Shown here: in pieces, positions 11,349 through 18,781 of the stretch
Layout: each line of letters starts with the position of its first letter
Position numbering within the stretch: position 1 is the first letter of the stretch
DNA from: Clostridia bacterium
GTDB taxonomy: Bacteria; Bacillota; Clostridia; Saccharofermentanales; Saccharofermentanaceae
Reading direction: 5' to 3'
DNA length: 64,000 nucleotides
Assembly (NCBI GenBank): GCA_016287245.1
Contig: JAEEWG010000002.1
Coordinates: 1 to 64,000 of the forward strand
The notes under the pieces: generated by a model
Database searches by the model: none
Seen by the model: the letters and a program-made list of their open reading frames with translations, nothing else
Told to the model about the DNA's origin: nothing
Program-made: the position numbers and the translations under genes

Positions 11349-12560
11349 CCCCATAACCAGTATCCCGTCTTCGTTATACAATGGAGCAATAGCATCCTTG
11401 GTAATGATGATCTTCTTAAATCCATCCTGTGTCAGCAATAAAGATTTCTGTTCCTGTTCTTTCTTTGCATCATCAGGAAGTGCCAACGCCGACTGGATGT
11501 AATACCGCTTCGAACCTTTGTTACAGACAAAATCTATCTCGCGCTGTTTTCTTATCTTTTTTCCGGTTTTATCAACCTCGTTCGTTATCACAACGCCGAC
11601 ATCAATATTAAAGCCCCTGACAAGCAACTCATTAAAGATGATATTTTCCATCGCATGAGTTTCCTCAACCTGCCGGAAGTTCAATCTGGCATTGCGAAGT
11701 CCCAGATCCGTAAAGTAATATTTTAGCGGTGTATCAATATAACGCTTTCCTTTTATGTCATATCTGTATGCGCTGCTTAGCAGGAAAGAATCTTCAAAGT
11801 ATCCGATATACTTCTTAATCGTGTTCTGACTTATGGTTTTATTCTTTACGCTTTTAAAAGTATCGGACAGCTTGCTCGGATTTGTAAGAGAACCAATTGC
11901 CGATGAAAGAATATTTAAAAGCTCCTCCAGTTCCGACTTATTTCTAACATTATTCCTTCCAACGATGTCCGAAATATATGTTTCATCAAATAGATTTTTC
12001 AGAAAATTCACCTTTTGATCAGGAGTGGCAAATTCAAGAACCAAAGGGATTCCCCCATAAATCACATACTCTTTCCAACCCGTATCCTTATCCCCCGAAA
12101 AAACACTCATAAATTCACGGAAGGTAAGAGGGAACATATGGACTTCATCACCACGTCCACGGAACTCAGTTATGATATCCTTCGATAGAAACTTTGCATT
12201 ACTGCCGGTCACGTATACATCCACATTTTTCATGCGTGACAGACTGTTTAATACAGCCTCAAATTCTTTAAGCAGCTGCACCTCATCCAAAAGGACATAA
12301 TACATTTCCTTGTCTTTAATCTGTCCCTTAACATAAGGGAAGAAAACGTCCGGATTTCTGTATTCAATATTCTCATAAAGGTCAAACGCCATTTCAATTA
12401 TATGGTCATCGGGAACACCATCTGATTCAAGGTGATCCTTAAACAAGTTAAAAAGCAGATATGACTTGCCACATCTGCGGATTCCCGTGATCACTTTTAT
12501 CAGTTTGTTATGCTTTTTTGAAATCAGTTTATCAAGGTATACGTTTCTTTTTATTTCCAT
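11307..12560 (-). CDS. DUF4143/AAA_14 family ATPase (element cargo)
   Basis: A 417-residue P-loop ATPase of the AAA_14-DUF4143 type. The Walker A region reads ITGIRRCGKSYLL (about residues 25-37) and a Walker B-like YYVLLDEVQ lies near 90-98, followed by TGSNAKFLS, the sensor motif of this family. The C-terminal DUF4143 part carries the nuclease-like pattern with REIDFVCNKGSKRYYIQ. Such proteins are widespread as stand-alone accessory genes; their role is unsettled. It is the only gene between the two tRNA-end repeats, so it probably travelled as cargo. Palindromic repeats lie upstream (12587-12600 and 12664-12677). A second, distant relative sits at 14140. Confidence 0.85.
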   Translation of the reverse strand: MEIKRNVYLDKLISKKHNKLIKVITGIRRCGKSYLLFNLFKDHLESDGVPDDHIIEMAFDLYENIEYRNPDVFFPYVKGQIKDKEMYYVLLDEVQLLKEFEAVLNSLSRMKNVDVYVTGSNAKFLSKDIITEFRGRGDEVHMFPLTFREFMSVFSGDKDTGWKEYVIYGGIPLVLEFATPDQKVNFLKNLFDETYISDIVGRNNVRNKSELEELLNILSSAIGSLTNPSKLSDTFKSVKNKTISQNTIKKYIGYFEDSFLLSSAYRYDIKGKRYIDTPLKYYFTDLGLRNARLNFRQVEETHAMENIIFNELLVRGFNIDVGVVITNEVDKTGKKIRKQREIDFVCNKGSKRYYIQSALALPDDAKKEQEQKSLLLTQDGFKKIIITKDAIAPLYNEDGILVMGLFDFLLDENSLEI

Positions 12561-12586
12561 ATCAAAGCCCTTTTATTTTATACCGT

Positions 12587-12677
12587 TGCGGAATTCCGCA
12601 CTTTTCTTCAGTAGAATTATATTTCATCCGTTATGATAAATCAATGTATATATTTAATTTTTGTGCAGATTTCCGCA
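12587..12677. promoter_or_regulatory. paired palindromic repeats upstream of the DUF4143 gene
   Basis: TGCGGAATTCCGCA (12587-12600) is a perfect 14-bp palindrome 27 bp before the ATPase start. A diverged copy, TGCAGATTTCCGCA, lies at 12664-12677, and the similarity runs on for some 20 further bases (CTTCAG.AGAA). Two 35-bp direct repeats 77 bp apart, each centred on a palindrome, suggest an operator, possibly for autoregulation. This is inference. Confidence 0.5.
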
Positions 12678-12841
12678 TTTTTCTTCAGCAGAAATATTAA
12701 TGTGACAGAGGAAACCAATACGCGAGTAAAGGCTTTCAGGAGATGTTAAGGATCTACGGGATTAACGGGAGCATGAGCAGGCCGGGATCCCCGAGCCGTC
12801 TCAAAATTACCCTTTAGCCCTTGTTGACAGGAATGATAATC

Positions 12842-12865
12842 TGACGACAATTCTGATGACAATTA
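12842..12865. repeat. diverged 12-bp-period arm repeats of attachment site 2
   Basis: TGACGACA (12842) and TGATGACA (12854) are 12 bp apart and start exactly 132 bp before the second tRNA-end core. The spacing equals that of the TGACCACA pair before the first core (10871 to 11003). Equal geometry with diverged sequence implies a related but different element. Confidence 0.5.
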
Positions 12866-12973
12866 GGAATAGATTCGATGGAAAAAGTGGGCTGACCAAT
12901 ACAAAACTTTCTTGTTCCATGGTCTGAAAGTGCCTATTTTCAACATATTGTGCGGATTGGGAGTTTCTGTCTC

Positions 12974-13045
12974 TAATTCGACTCCCTCCTTCTCCGCCAA
13001 ATCCTGAATGTCTCCCAGTGGATGTTCAGGTTTTTTCTTTTGTGT
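12974..13045 (+). other. attachment site 2: tRNA-Ser 3' end plus terminator
   Basis: The second copy of the 72-bp block. The first 39 bases are identical to 11003-11041, a few mismatches follow in the terminator loop, then the sequence is nearly identical again to GTGT. CCA ends at 12999 and no tRNA 5' half lies upstream. This is the rightmost copy, so I take 13046 as the start of the resident chromosome. Confidence 0.7.
13000..13040 (+). terminator. terminator of the second tRNA-Ser remnant
   Basis: AATCCTGAA (13000-13008) pairs, with one mismatch, with TTCAGGTTT (13025-13033) and is followed by T-rich sequence. It is the counterpart of the terminator at 11029-11070. Confidence 0.6.
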
Positions 13046-13202
13046 TTAATGTAAAGCCGGTGCGACATGATCTTCTTGAAAAGCACTTTCTGATTGGTGT
13101 ACATGTAAATCTCCATATGACATAATGACATCACGGATCAGGAAGATCCGACTACACTGTTTCGGCCGACAGAATAATCTACAAAGATAAGGAGATTCCA
13201 GA

Positions 13203-13907
13203 ATGAGTTTAGGAAAGAATATTCAATATTTGCGTAAGATCAACAAGCTGAAGCAGGACCAGCTTGCAGAGAAGATGGGTGTCAGCAGACAGACCATTTC
13301 CCGGTGGGAGTCGGACGAAGTGACTCCGGAACTTCCCAAGCTGGTGGAGATGTGTTCTCTGTTTTCCTGTAATATGGATGAACTGGTCAGAGGAGATCTG
13401 ACTTCTAAAGGGGAGATCTATTCCGATGTCACGATCCGGAAAGTACCGGCTTTCCAGATGGCGAAGTATGCTGTTATCTCACAGAATCCGGAAGATGACG
13501 TGCTGAGTCATATGAGAAATTGGGCGGAAAAGAGCGGCCTTCTTGCTTCTGATTCGAATGCGAAGCTGATCGGATGGGATTTCCCGTTTGTATCCCAGGA
13601 GCAGGCCATGCGTTTCGGCATGCACGGGTATTCGGCGGCTTATGTTCTTCCTGATGGTTTCCGGACGAATTGCGAAGGCGTGGAATACTGCGATAACAGT
13701 GAAGCCGACTATGCGGTGATCACGGTAAAAGATCCGATGGTGCAGCCGTTCGAACGTATCCCTGTCGGATATAAGCATATCATGGAATACCTGGAAGCAA
13801 ATAGCATCAAGGGCAGGCAGGACGATAACGTTCTTGGCTGTTTCGAGTACGAATATGAGAAAGACGGAACAGGGTACATGGATATTTATATCTGTGTAGA
13901 TGTATAA
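13203..13907 (+). CDS. XRE-type HTH regulator with GyrI-like effector-binding domain
   Basis: A 234-residue cytoplasmic regulator. Residues 5-58 are a classic helix-turn-helix (LAEKMGVSRQTISRWESDEVTPE). From about 75 to the end is a GyrI/SOUL-like small-molecule binding domain that opens VTIRKVPAFQMAKY. The start is fixed by AAGGAGA seven bases before the ATG. XRE plus GyrI-like fusions are known as ligand-responsive repressors or activators; the ligand and targets here are unknown. A strong terminator follows, so it is likely monocistronic and perhaps autoregulated. Confidence 0.85.
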   Translation: MSLGKNIQYLRKINKLKQDQLAEKMGVSRQTISRWESDEVTPELPKLVEMCSLFSCNMDELVRGDLTSKGEIYSDVTIRKVPAFQMAKYAVISQNPEDDVLSHMRNWAEKSGLLASDSNAKLIGWDFPFVSQEQAMRFGMHGYSAAYVLPDGFRTNCEGVEYCDNSEADYAVITVKDPMVQPFERIPVGYKHIMEYLEANSIKGRQDDNVLGCFEYEYEKDGTGYMDIYICVDV

Positions 13908-13970
13908 AACTGAATTCGTGTGAGTTCGTCAGTCTTCAGAAGACAGTTATTTGCTGAACGTTGATATATG

Positions 13971-14004
13971 ACCCGTGATGTTTACCCCATCACGGGTTTT
14001 TTTG
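13971..14004 (+). terminator. rho-independent terminator after the XRE/GyrI-like gene
   Basis: ACCCGTGATG (13971-13980) pairs with CATCACGGGT (13988-13997), followed by seven Ts. It is a strong stem with a short loop, about 65 bases past the stop codon. Confidence 0.85.
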
Positions 14005-14041
14005 TTGCAGTTTTGCATGTGCGATATTAGTTATTTGCAGT

Positions 14042-14086
14042 TTAACGCAGTATATTTTGTGCTTATTTAAAAAAGTACTGCGTTAA
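14042..14086. promoter_or_regulatory. 11-bp inverted repeat in the promoter region of the second DUF4143 gene
   Basis: TTAACGCAGTA (14042-14052) and TACTGCGTTAA (14076-14086) are perfect inverted copies separated by 23 AT-rich bases. They lie 54 bp before the ATPase start. The position and symmetry suggest an operator. The first DUF4143 gene also has palindromes in its leader. Confidence 0.5.
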
Positions 14087-14139
14087 CATTGAAATAATAC
14101 AAGATTGGTGTTAATATTCTTTCAAGGGAGGGATAAGTT

Positions 14140-15369
14140 ATGAAGCTGTATCATAGAGAAAACTATCTTCGCAAGATCCGAGCCTTCTACCACGAAACAG
14201 ATCTGATCAAAGTCATCACAGGCGTAAGAAGATGTGGTAAATCCTGTCTTATGCAGACTATTGCAGAAGAACTTAGATCGTCAGGCATCAAAGAAGAGAA
14301 CATCGTTTATTTGAATCTGGATAAACGAGGATTCAAAAGCATAAAAACTGCAGATGAACTTGAATCTGTAATCGAAAGTCTTTGTACAGCTAAAGGCGCA
14401 AAGTATCTCTTTATTGATGAAATACAAAATGTCGTCGGATTCGAAGAAGTCATCAATGCGTTTCGGGAAGAAGATGACTATTCCATATTCATAACCGGCT
14501 CTAACTCCTATCTTCTTAGCGGCGAGCTTGTTACCAAACTAACGGGACGTTATCTGGAATTTGAGTTGTTTCCGCTGACTTTCGATGAATATGTTGGAAT
14601 GAAGCAGTTTCTAAAACTTCCTGTAGATGTCAGTACAGAAGTCGAATTTGATAAGTTTCTCATCGAAGGTGGATTTCCAAAGGCTTTAACTTATACTTCT
14701 CCTGAGGACAAAAGAGCCTATATAAATGGAATAGTAACGGAGATATTTGAGAAAGATATCAGAAAGAGGGTTAAGATACGCAATGTATCTGTATTCAATA
14801 TTGTTCAAAGGTATATTATTAACAATTTTGGCGCAACCACCAGTCTAACTAATATCTTGGAAGATCTACATAAAGCGGGAAGCGATATTACTCGAGAGAC
14901 ATTGAACAGATACATTCAGGTCATGATCGATGCAAAGATAATTCATAAATGCGAGAGGTTTGATCTTAAGTCTCGCAGGTCGATTTCCGGAGAACAGAAA
15001 TACTATCTGGCAGATCTTGGTTTCTACTTTGCCACGAATACCGACAACAGAATCAATTATGGTCCTGTACTGGAGAATATAACATATATCTACGCCAAGT
15101 CTAAAGGATACGATGTAAGTGTGGGCCGAATAGGAAAACTTGAATGTGATTTCATTATCCGAAAACAAATGATGCAGTATGCATACATTCAGGTTGCCAT
15201 GACGATCCTAAGCAGCATCGAGACAGAAAACAGGGAATACAGACCATTGGAATCCATACGGGACAACTATCCTAAATACGTTATTACCCGCGACAGTCTG
15301 ATACAGTTGAGAAACGGAATAACACATGTGAATATCAGTACACACATGAAAGACGGTAAGGAGTTTTGA
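14140..15369 (+). CDS. DUF4143/AAA_14 family ATPase
   Basis: A 409-residue ATPase of the same family as the one at 11307, but clearly diverged. Walker A is ITGVRRCGKSCLM (about residues 26-38), Walker B-like YLFIDEIQ follows near 90, then ITGSNSYLLSG. A winged-helix-like middle part and the C-terminal DUF4143 domain (GKLECDFIIRK) complete it. The start is fixed by AAGGGAGGG about eight bases before the ATG. The gene lies outside the tRNA-end repeats. It is followed 19 bp later by a membrane protein gene, so the two may be co-transcribed. Function unknown beyond the ATPase fold. Confidence 0.85.
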   Translation: MKLYHRENYLRKIRAFYHETDLIKVITGVRRCGKSCLMQTIAEELRSSGIKEENIVYLNLDKRGFKSIKTADELESVIESLCTAKGAKYLFIDEIQNVVGFEEVINAFREEDDYSIFITGSNSYLLSGELVTKLTGRYLEFELFPLTFDEYVGMKQFLKLPVDVSTEVEFDKFLIEGGFPKALTYTSPEDKRAYINGIVTEIFEKDIRKRVKIRNVSVFNIVQRYIINNFGATTSLTNILEDLHKAGSDITRETLNRYIQVMIDAKIIHKCERFDLKSRRSISGEQKYYLADLGFYFATNTDNRINYGPVLENITYIYAKSKGYDVSVGRIGKLECDFIIRKQMMQYAYIQVAMTILSSIETENREYRPLESIRDNYPKYVITRDSLIQLRNGITHVNISTHMKDGKEF

Positions 15370-15388
15370 TAAAACAAGGAGGACGGAA

Positions 15389-15970
15389 ATGAGCGTTAAG
15401 CAAATAGAAACGTTGATCATGATCGTGTTTATTGCTTTGTTTTTCCTCTATTTTTTCTGGCTTCGGGACTATCGGAAACGCTATGTGCGGCTCGCGATTT
15501 TTGAAGGGGTGAGTTCTTTTGTCGCGGTAGTGATGATGATCATATTCGACAAACTTCCCGAACAAAGTTTTATGGCCTGGAGTCTGTGCCGAGCCTTGTG
15601 CCTGATGATGGCAGTCGTCTTTTTCGTGATGATGGTGATTACGGTTATCTTGATCCTCTATCGGAAGAGTAAGGGGATCAAGGACGAGAACCCGAATGTA
15701 CGATCCAGATTCGACTATCCGTACTTAAGTCAACTGGTCGATGTGGAAGAAGAGAGAATACGGGCTTTTCACAAGAGGCTTCGGAGAAAGGGTATCCCCG
15801 ACCATATTGTTTTGATCGGGGTGACGCCTTACTGTGAGGAGTGTTTCAATCTGCTGAAACGTGACGACGGAAAATGGGAGGTCTTTTATGGAGAACGAGG
15901 TCAAAAGACGAATCCTCGTGTGTTTGACACGTTCGAAGAAGCCGGAGACGATCTGATCTCCAGGCTTTAA
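15389..15970 (+). CDS. membrane protein with C-terminal cytoplasmic domain, unknown function
   Basis: A 193-residue protein with three hydrophobic segments: about 8-25, 34-53 and 63-91, the last long. They are followed by a charged linker and a soluble C-terminal domain of about 80 residues (from RIRAFHKRL). The domain contains TPYCEECFNLL and WEVFYGERGQK, a Trp-Glu-Val-x-Tyr style ending seen in several small immunity-like domains. I do not recognise the family. The start is fixed by AAGGAGG. It follows the DUF4143 gene by 19 bp. Confidence 0.7.
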   Translation: MSVKQIETLIMIVFIALFFLYFFWLRDYRKRYVRLAIFEGVSSFVAVVMMIIFDKLPEQSFMAWSLCRALCLMMAVVFFVMMVITVILILYRKSKGIKDENPNVRSRFDYPYLSQLVDVEEERIRAFHKRLRRKGIPDHIVLIGVTPYCEECFNLLKRDDGKWEVFYGERGQKTNPRVFDTFEEAGDDLISRL

Positions 15971-16114
15971 TAAAGCGACTCTTATCTTTTTCGGAATAGC
16001 AGGTGTGCTGGCTGTCATCATGATCAAATCAAGCGGAACCGGGGACTTCTCGGGATGTGTGGAGAGCGGTTGTGTGATACAATCGAAGTATTATACGAGT
16101 GGGGGGATAGTTTC

Positions 16115-18076
16115 ATGGAAAAGCCATTCAAACCGTATATACCTGCTGACAAAGTCACGACGGAGATGACACCGGCATCGATCATTCTGGGTATCGTGCT
16201 TGCGGTTGTTTTCGGCGCAGCAAATGCGTATCTCGGACTGAAAGTCGGACTGACTGTTTCGGCTTCGATACCTGCAGCAGTAATCTCAATGACGATCATA
16301 AGGATCATCATGCGCAAAGATTCCATCTTGGAGAGCAACATGGTACAGACCATCGGTTCCGCCGGTGAGTCGCTGGCCGCGGGTGCGATCTTCACGATGC
16401 CGGCGCTTTTCATATGGGCAAAGGAAGGCGTTATGGACAAGCCTTCGCTGATCTCGATCACGGTGATCGCTCTGGTGGGCGGACTTCTGGGTGTGTTTTT
16501 CATGGTGCCTCTCCGCAGTGCCCTGATCGTTAAGGAGCACGGCGTGCTGCCGTATCCGGAAGGCACTGCCTGTGCAGAAGTACTGCTGGCCGGCGAGGAG
16601 GGCGGATCTTCTGCTAAGTCTGTGTTCATCGGCATGGCGCTGGGTGCTATCGTCAAGTTTTTCGCTGACGGACTTTGTGCTGTGAAGTCGGTAGTTACGT
16701 TTAAGATCTCTGCTCTGAAGACGGAGTTTTCTACGGAGATCTATCCGGCGCTGATCTCTGTCGGTTATATCTGCGGACCGAAGATCTCCGCATACATGTT
16801 TGCGGGCGGTCTTCTGGGCTGGTTCGTCCTGATCCCGGCGATCGTAACTTTCGGTACGGATATCGTTATGTATCCGGCGAGTGTCTCGGTCGCGGAACTT
16901 TATGCAGAAGGCGGCGCATCTGCCATCTGGGCAAGTTATATCAAATATATCGGAGCCGGTGCGGTTGCGGCGGCCGGTATTATCAGCCTGATCAAGACTT
17001 TCCCGACGATCGTGAAAGCGTTTACCGGTTCCATGAAGGGGATCTCGAAACGCGCGAAAGGAAAGGCCTCTGTGGATCGTACGAGTCAGGATCTGGACAT
17101 GCGTTTCGTACTTGTGTCGATTGCTGTTCTGATCATTCTGATCTGGATCCTTCCGGCGATCCCGGTCACGATCTTCGGCGCACTCCTTGTTGTCTTCTTC
17201 GGATTTTTCTTCAGTGCGGTCAGCTCGAGAATGGTCGGTCTTGTCGGAAGCTCGAATAACCCGGTTTCCGGCATGACGATTGCAACGGTACTGATCGCGA
17301 CTTTCTGCCTGAAACTTACCGGCGATGTCGGTGTGCATGGTATGCACGGTGCCATTGCGATCGGTTCGATCATCTGCATCGCGGCATGTATGGCCGGTGA
17401 TACTTCACAGGACCTCAAGACCGGTTACATCCTGGGTGCAACACCGAAGAAACAGCAGATCGGTGAGATCATGGGTACGATCGCCGCAGCGCTTGCCATC
17501 GGCGGTGTCATGATCCTTCTGGATTCTGCATTCGGTTTCGGCACAGATAAGCTGGCGGCTCCGCAGGCCACGATGATGAAGATGATCATCGAGGGCGTTA
17601 TGGACGGAAATCTCCCGTGGGCTTTGATCTTCATCGGTGTCTTTATTGCTATTGTCATCGAGTTCCTCGGTGTTTCTGCGCTTCCGGTCGCCATCGGTCT
17701 TTATCTCCCGCTGGAACTTTCCGCTCCGATCATGTTCGGTGGTCTTATCAAATGGATCGTGGACAAGAGAAACGGCAAGCAGAAGGATGAGTCCGGTAAG
17801 GGCATTCTCTTCTGTTCCGGCCTGATTGCCGGTGAAGGTATACTTGGAGTACTTCTTGCGATCCTGACGGTGACAAATGTCGCTGAAAAGATCGATGTAA
17901 GTTCCCATATTCCCACCGGAAATGTAACGTCGCTGATCGTGCTGATCGCTCTTGGTGCGATGGTTCTTCTCATGTCCGGAAAAAAGCCGGCGAAAGCTGT
18001 TGCAAAAGCGGGTGTAAAAGAGGAGAAACCGGCTTCGTCTGAGGCTTCTGAGGATAAGAAAGAGGACAAGAAGTAA
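16115..18076 (+). CDS. OPT family oligopeptide/metal-chelate transporter
   Basis: A 653-residue integral membrane protein of the OPT superfamily, with many transmembrane segments. Family-typical stretches are MTPASIILGIVLAVVFGAANAYLGLKVG near the N-terminus and a central PYPEGTACAEVL. OPT proteins import oligopeptides or metal-ligand complexes by secondary transport; the substrate here is unknown. An in-frame ATG exists 60 bases upstream at 16055, but the ATG at 16115 has GGGGGGAT about eight bases before it and starts the family's usual N-terminus. The C-terminus ends in a Lys/Glu-rich tail. A PqqD gene follows 20 bp later, suggesting a joint function. Confidence 0.9.
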   Translation: MEKPFKPYIPADKVTTEMTPASIILGIVLAVVFGAANAYLGLKVGLTVSASIPAAVISMTIIRIIMRKDSILESNMVQTIGSAGESLAAGAIFTMPALFIWAKEGVMDKPSLISITVIALVGGLLGVFFMVPLRSALIVKEHGVLPYPEGTACAEVLLAGEEGGSSAKSVFIGMALGAIVKFFADGLCAVKSVVTFKISALKTEFSTEIYPALISVGYICGPKISAYMFAGGLLGWFVLIPAIVTFGTDIVMYPASVSVAELYAEGGASAIWASYIKYIGAGAVAAAGIISLIKTFPTIVKAFTGSMKGISKRAKGKASVDRTSQDLDMRFVLVSIAVLIILIWILPAIPVTIFGALLVVFFGFFFSAVSSRMVGLVGSSNNPVSGMTIATVLIATFCLKLTGDVGVHGMHGAIAIGSIICIAACMAGDTSQDLKTGYILGATPKKQQIGEIMGTIAAALAIGGVMILLDSAFGFGTDKLAAPQATMMKMIIEGVMDGNLPWALIFIGVFIAIVIEFLGVSALPVAIGLYLPLELSAPIMFGGLIKWIVDKRNGKQKDESGKGILFCSGLIAGEGILGVLLAILTVTNVAEKIDVSSHIPTGNVTSLIVLIALGAMVLLMSGKKPAKAVAKAGVKEEKPASSEASEDKKEDKK

Positions 18077-18096
18077 GAAGGACAGGTAGGTACTGC

Positions 18097-18435
18097 ATGC
18101 CGAAAAAAGAGAATTTCCTGGATCGTATTTACGAGAAAATGCCGGGCGTTGCTTTTTCCACGTCGGAGGAAGGCGTGGTGACGGTGGATATGGAGAATAA
18201 AGGCTTCACGAACAGGATCGCGCAGCGCTTCTTCAAGCAGCCTTCTGTGTCGCATATCAAGCTTGAGGGCATGGGGAGTTTTATCTTCTTATCTATCGAC
18301 GGAAAAAGCACTGTATACGATATCGGACAACTTGTTTCGGAAAAATTCGGTGACGAGGCGGAGCCGCTTTACGAGAGATTGTGCGTATATGTCCGGCAGC
18401 TCGAGGAAGTGGGCTTTGTGAGGATGGTAGTATGA
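18097..18435 (+). CDS. PqqD-like protein
   Basis: A 112-residue stand-alone PqqD-type domain (winged-helix-like fold). The typical pattern is present: DGKSTVYDIGQLVSEKFGD followed by a C-terminal helix ending YVRQLEEVGFV. PqqD domains normally hold a precursor peptide for a radical SAM or other modifying enzyme. No such enzyme or obvious precursor gene is near. The gene lies 20 bp after the OPT transporter and before a small membrane protein, so its partner may be the transporter system itself. That link is inference. Confidence 0.8.
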   Translation: MPKKENFLDRIYEKMPGVAFSTSEEGVVTVDMENKGFTNRIAQRFFKQPSVSHIKLEGMGSFIFLSIDGKSTVYDIGQLVSEKFGDEAEPLYERLCVYVRQLEEVGFVRMVV

Positions 18436-18500
18436 AGTACGGTGAATCTGCATTCGATATTCTGTTCTCCGGAAAACCATAGAAAAGGACTCTGATAAAG

Positions 18501-18701
18501 ATGCTTGGCAAAGATGATAACAGGAACATATCCCGGATAAGACAAACGGTCACGAATATCGTGCTTGTGATCCTGGTTACCATCGGCATGTATATGACCA
18601 TGACCTATCTCTTTGCCGGGATCATTTCTGTTTCCTTCGGAATCGCGTGCCTGCTTTCGTTATTGAATAGTAAAGTGCATATAAAAGAAGAGGAGAATTG
18701 A
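18501..18701 (+). CDS. small two-helix membrane protein
   Basis: Encodes 66 residues: a charged N-terminus, then two adjacent hydrophobic segments (about 18-36 and 38-56) and a charged tail. AAAGGAC lies upstream at about 12 bases. It follows the PqqD gene by 65 bp in the same direction and may belong to the OPT-PqqD unit. Its stop overlaps the leader of the next gene. Family unknown. Confidence 0.6.
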   Translation: MLGKDDNRNISRIRQTVTNIVLVILVTIGMYMTMTYLFAGIISVSFGIACLLSLLNSKVHIKEEEN

Positions 18702-18703
18702 AT

Positions 18704-18781
18704 ATGAAACATTGCGGAACAGTGCTTTTAGAGACGGATCGGCTATTGCCTGGGAAGGAAGAATGGGAAGAAAAAGCATGA
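18704..18781 (+). pseudogene. GNAT acetyltransferase 5' remnant overlapping the NUDIX-APH start
   Basis: A 25-codon frame begins MKHCGTVLLETDRL, which is the usual opening of GNAT family acetyltransferases (often continuing ILRRF). Here it departs after two leucines and stops. It has its own ribosome site (GAGGAG) and its TGA overlaps the ATG at 18778 (ATGA). It is either a gene remnant left by deletion or now serves as a translated leader that couples ribosomes to the fusion gene. The GNAT similarity is read by eye. Confidence 0.45.

Noticed and set aside
16055-16114. longer start for the OPT transporter
   Set aside because: The extra 20 residues lack a ribosome site and do not fit the family start, while 16115 has a strong GGGGGGAT.
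16286-17347. 353-codon minus-strand frame inside the OPT gene
   Set aside because: Highly charged, low-complexity product with no ribosome site. It is a mirror of the hydrophobic transporter codons.
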